Of a stretch of 6,822 nucleotides of DNA, positions 4,569 to 6,822 are shown piece after piece (the first letter of the stretch is position 1; the number at the start of each line of letters is the position of its first letter). The notes under the pieces are model-generated. The model saw only the letters and a program-made list of their open reading frames with translations. It searched no databases and was not told where the DNA came from. A program made the translations under genes and the position numbers. This stretch comes from an uncultured Eubacteriales bacterium (GTDB lineage Bacteria > Bacillota > Clostridia > Oscillospirales > Acutalibacteraceae): contig CABQAC010000117.1 in the NCBI GenBank assembly GCA_902462035.1, positions 1-6,822 of the forward strand, given 5' to 3'.

Positions 4569-6701
4569 GTGGCGGAACGCAAAAATATGGTTTTTTCCTC
4601 CAGCAGCGTCACCAGCGGCCACGGCATGGCGGTGGTGACCGCCGTGGGGATGGGCACCCAGGTGGGGAAAATCGCTTCCATGCTGATGGAGAGCGAAACG
4701 CCCCCCACGCCGCTGCAGGTACGTTTGGCCAAAACAGGCAAAATATTGGGCGTGGCCGCCCTTTTGATCTGCCTTGCTATCTTTGTCATGGGGCTGATTC
4801 AATCGGTTCCGCCGCTGGAAATGTTTATGATTTCGGTCAGCTTGGCGGTGGCGGCCATCCCGGAAGGGCTGCCGGCCGTGGTAACCATTGTGCTGGCCCT
4901 GGGCGTGCGCAAAATGGCCTCCAACCGGGCCATTATCCGCAAGCTGCCCGCTGTGGAAACGCTGGGGAGCGCCAGCGTCATCTGTTCGGACAAAACCGGT
5001 ACCCTGACCCAAAACCGCATGACGGTCACCGAGGTGGCAACCCCATCCCGCCGGGTGCCGCTCGGTTCGCTGGAAGCGGCGGACATTTTATCCCTGGGCG
5101 CGCTGTGCAACAATTCCACCCTGTCCGGCGGGCCGGAAAAATGGGAAGCCGAAGGCGACCCCACCGAAAGCGCCATCGTATCCGCGGCCGCGAGCCAGGG
5201 CAAGCGCAAGCCCGATTTGGAACGCCAGTGGCCCCGGGTCGGCGAAGTTCCCTTTGATTCCACCCGCAAGTTGATGTCCACCATCCACCGGCTGCCGAAC
5301 GGGAAATACCGCGTCATCACCAAAGGCGCGCCGGATGTGCTGATCCGCCGCTGCGCCGCTTTTGTGGACGGATTCGGCGACAGCCGCCAGTCGGTCCAGC
5401 GTCTGAACCAATCTATGGCGGAACGGGCGCTGCGGGTGCTGGGCGTGGCTTACCGGGACTGTGCCGCCATGCCCGCGGCCGATCCCTCCATCGAGACCGG
5501 ACTGACTTTTTTGGGATTGATCGGCATGGTGGATCCGCCCCGCCCGGAGGTCAAGGAAGCGGTGCGCAAATGCAAACGCGCCGGCATCAAACCAGTGATG
5601 ATCACCGGCGACCACGTGGTGACCGCAAAGGCCATCGGAGCGGATTTGGGCATTTTATCCAACCGCGACAAAGCCATGACCGGTTCCGAGCTGGACACGG
5701 TTCCCCAGCGGGAACTGGTGGAGCACATCTACGAATACGCGGTATTCGCCCGGGTCTCTCCCGAACATAAGGTCCGCATCGTCAAGGCATTCCAAGCCCG
5801 GGGCGCCGTGGTAGCCATGACCGGCGACGGCGTCAACGACGCCCCTGCCCTGCAAACTGCCGACATCGGCTGCGCCATGGGCCAAGGCGGCACGGACGTG
5901 GCCAAGGGCGCCGCAGATATGATTTTGACCGATGACAACTTCGCCACCATTGTGGAAGCGGTGCGGGAAGGCCGTGGTATTTATTCAAACATCAAAAAAG
6001 CCGTGCATTTTTTACTCTCCTGCAATATTGGCGAAATTATGACCGTTTTTGTCGCCTTCTTGCTGCGGATGCCTACCCCCCTGTTGGCGATTCAGCTGCT
6101 GTGGGTCAACCTGGTGACCGACTCGCTGCCCGCGCTGGCGCTGGGCGTGGAGCCCGGCGACCCGGACGTGATGAACAAAAAACCCATCGACCCCAAAAAG
6201 AGCTTGTTTGCCGACGGCATGTGGTACAATATTTTGATCGAGGGCATGATGATCGGCAGCCTGGCGCTGCTGGCCTATACCATCGGCCGCGCCTTTTTCG
6301 ACCTGCCGGGTCTTGTGACGGTGGGCCGGACCATGGCCTTTGCGGTGCTCAGCCTTTCCCAGCTGGTCCACGCCTTCAACATGCGCAGCGAGCATTCGGT
6401 ATTCTCCATCGGGCTGTTCACCAATAAAAAAATGACGATGGCCTTTGTCGTATGCCTGCTGCTTCAAACATCGGTCATCACCATTCCGGCATTGTCGGCC
6501 ATCTTCAAAACAGCCGCCCTTTCCGCCGGTCAATGGCTGATCGTTGCAGGGCTTTCGCTGGTCCCCCTACTCCTGCTGGAACTGGAAAAAAAGCTCAAAT
6601 CCTTTCGCCGCGGCAGGCGCTTTGCGCCGCTTCCTTTTTATTTGCGATCAAATTCTGCCATCGATCGATACAAAACGTTCTGGAAAATTGCGTCTTTTTA
6701 A
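4569..6701 (+). CDS. 3' fragment of the Ca2+-ATPase (rest of actuator domain, M3-M10, P and N domains)
   Basis: Open for 710 codons from a GTG that is V185 of the repaired protein rather than a true start; no Shine-Dalgarno precedes it. It holds the end of the actuator domain, M3-M4 with PEGLP, the phosphorylation site CSDKTGTLTQNRMTV, the nucleotide-binding KGAPDVLI, the hinge motif TGDGVNDAPAL, and M5-M10. M5 reads LLSCNIGEIMTVF and M6 NLVTDSLPALALG, both typical of P2A pumps. M10 ends near LLLLELEKKL (repaired residues 851-860), where many relatives stop soon after. Here about 34 further residues follow, the last ones from AT-rich DNA that includes a terminator-like hairpin. If expressed alone it would lack M1, M2 and TGES and could not complete the transport cycle. 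Confidence 0.8.
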   Translation: MAERKNMVFSSSSVTSGHGMAVVTAVGMGTQVGKIASMLMESETPPTPLQVRLAKTGKILGVAALLICLAIFVMGLIQSVPPLEMFMISVSLAVAAIPEGLPAVVTIVLALGVRKMASNRAIIRKLPAVETLGSASVICSDKTGTLTQNRMTVTEVATPSRRVPLGSLEAADILSLGALCNNSTLSGGPEKWEAEGDPTESAIVSAAASQGKRKPDLERQWPRVGEVPFDSTRKLMSTIHRLPNGKYRVITKGAPDVLIRRCAAFVDGFGDSRQSVQRLNQSMAERALRVLGVAYRDCAAMPAADPSIETGLTFLGLIGMVDPPRPEVKEAVRKCKRAGIKPVMITGDHVVTAKAIGADLGILSNRDKAMTGSELDTVPQRELVEHIYEYAVFARVSPEHKVRIVKAFQARGAVVAMTGDGVNDAPALQTADIGCAMGQGGTDVAKGAADMILTDDNFATIVEAVREGRGIYSNIKKAVHFLLSCNIGEIMTVFVAFLLRMPTPLLAIQLLWVNLVTDSLPALALGVEPGDPDVMNKKPIDPKKSLFADGMWYNILIEGMMIGSLALLAYTIGRAFFDLPGLVTVGRTMAFAVLSLSQLVHAFNMRSEHSVFSIGLFTNKKMTMAFVVCLLLQTSVITIPALSAIFKTAALSAGQWLIVAGLSLVPLLLLELEKKLKSFRRGRRFAPLPFYLRSNSAIDRYKTFWKIASF
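6612..6639 (+). terminator. Likely intrinsic terminator overlapping the ATPase 3' end
   Basis: GGCGC (6616-6620), loop TTT and GCGCC (6624-6628) form a GC-rich stem, extended by two or three pairs if A6615 is bulged. Three bases later comes TTTTTATTT. The hairpin lies about 60 bases before the stop codon, inside the reading frame. It would end the ATPase message unless translating ribosomes mask it. Confidence 0.45.
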
Positions 6702-6730
6702 ATACCAAAAACATTTTTTGCTTTCACGCG

Positions 6731-6822
6731 TCAGCTTTCAGCGAACAAGGGGGTGGAAAGGTAACGGTCGCCGCCATCGGGCAGCAGCACGGCAATCCGC
6801 TTGCTGGCGTTTTCCGGCCGAG
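6731..6822 (-). CDS. cysK: Cysteine synthase (O-acetylserine sulfhydrylase), C-terminal end
   Basis: The last 29 residues, RPENASKRIAVLLPDGGDRYLSTPLFAES, of the PLP-dependent enzyme that makes L-cysteine from O-acetylserine and sulfide in the cytoplasm. The stretch VLLPDGGDRYLSTPLF matches the conserved C-terminal strand and tail of CysK (usual form LPDxGERYLST). The rest of the gene, including the PLP lysine, is outside the window. It converges on the calcium pump with only 29 bases between the stop codons, and no clear terminator of its own is seen in that gap. CysK and its paralogue CysM are hard to tell apart on this fragment, though the tail favours CysK. Confidence 0.87.
   Translation of the reverse strand, partial: RPENASKRIAVLLPDGGDRYLSTPLFAES

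Larger units (their letters stand above)
4016..6701 (+). pseudogene. Ca2+-transporting P-type ATPase (P2A), interrupted by a one-base frameshift
   Basis: A membrane pump that uses ATP through a phospho-aspartate intermediate to expel Ca2+, related to SERCA, Bacillus YloB and Listeria LMCA1. Skipping one G at 4546-4548 joins both halves into a normal-sized protein of about 894 residues with every core motif: TGES (172-175), PEGLP in M4 (282-286), DKTGT with D325 phosphorylated, KGAPDVLI in the nucleotide domain (436-443), TGDHVVTAKA (530-539) and TGDGVND (602-608). Ion-site residues also fit: E283 (M4), N670 and E673 (M5), N698 and D702 (M6). The M8 glutamate of SERCA is replaced by Q782. As read, translation stops at 4555 within the actuator domain, so no working pump would be made without recoding. 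Both halves look well conserved, so a sequencing error or very recent mutation is more likely than old decay. Confidence 0.88.

Noticed and set aside
4129..6533. Long minus-strand open frames opposite the ATPase (for example 4443-5012, 5088-5615, 6012-6533)
   Set aside because: They are GC-rich antisense shadows, rich in H, G, R and Q, with no recognisable domain and no ribosome binding site, while the plus strand carries all P-type ATPase motifs.
6702..6730. Intrinsic terminator for cysteine synthase in the convergent gap
   Set aside because: The A and T runs (AAAAAC, ATTTTTT) do not form a GC stem, and no standard hairpin plus T run is seen on the minus strand before the ATPase end.

Overview
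The window looks like ordinary chromosomal sequence from a GC-rich member of the Clostridia (Firmicutes). The evidence is a YtaF-type sporulation membrane protein, a clostridial-style butanol dehydrogenase, strong purine-rich Shine-Dalgarno sites (GGAGG, GGAGGA), a near-consensus sigma-A promoter in an AT-rich gap, and GC-rich coding sequence. An endospore former of the Oscillospiraceae or a related family is a reasonable guess, but there is no rRNA or marker gene to prove it. I see no CRISPR array, tRNA, rRNA, transposase or phage gene.

Layout from left to right. 1-302 (minus) is the N-terminal part of a family 2 glycosyltransferase, cut by the window edge. 350-1411 (minus) is a flippase-like membrane protein of the LPG-synthase transmembrane family. 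The two form an operon read leftward from a promoter near 1512-1540. The gap 1412-1735 holds that promoter, a second degenerate promoter-like copy, and a 90-bp nested inverted repeat that contains a terminator. 1736-2890 (minus) is an iron-containing alcohol dehydrogenase with all four metal ligands. 3058-3705 (minus) is ytaF. The gap 3706-4015 is the divergent control region between ytaF and 4016-6701 (plus), a P2A-type Ca2+-transporting ATPase of about 894 residues that is split by a single extra G at 4546-4548. At the right edge, 6731-6822 (minus) encodes the last 29 residues of cysteine synthase, converging on the ATPase.

How the genes may work together. The flippase-like protein and the glycosyltransferase probably act on one membrane lipid or glycolipid. 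The alcohol dehydrogenase is a fermentative NAD(P)H-consuming aldehyde reductase. YtaF and the calcium pump are divergently transcribed membrane cation proteins. Both families have members linked to sporulation in Bacillus, so a shared role in ion handling is possible but unproven.

No clearly new biological system is visible. The best points for follow-up are the ATPase frameshift (error, recent mutation or recoding), the nested inverted repeat at 1631-1720, the duplicated promoter-like units, and the terminator inside the ATPase reading frame.
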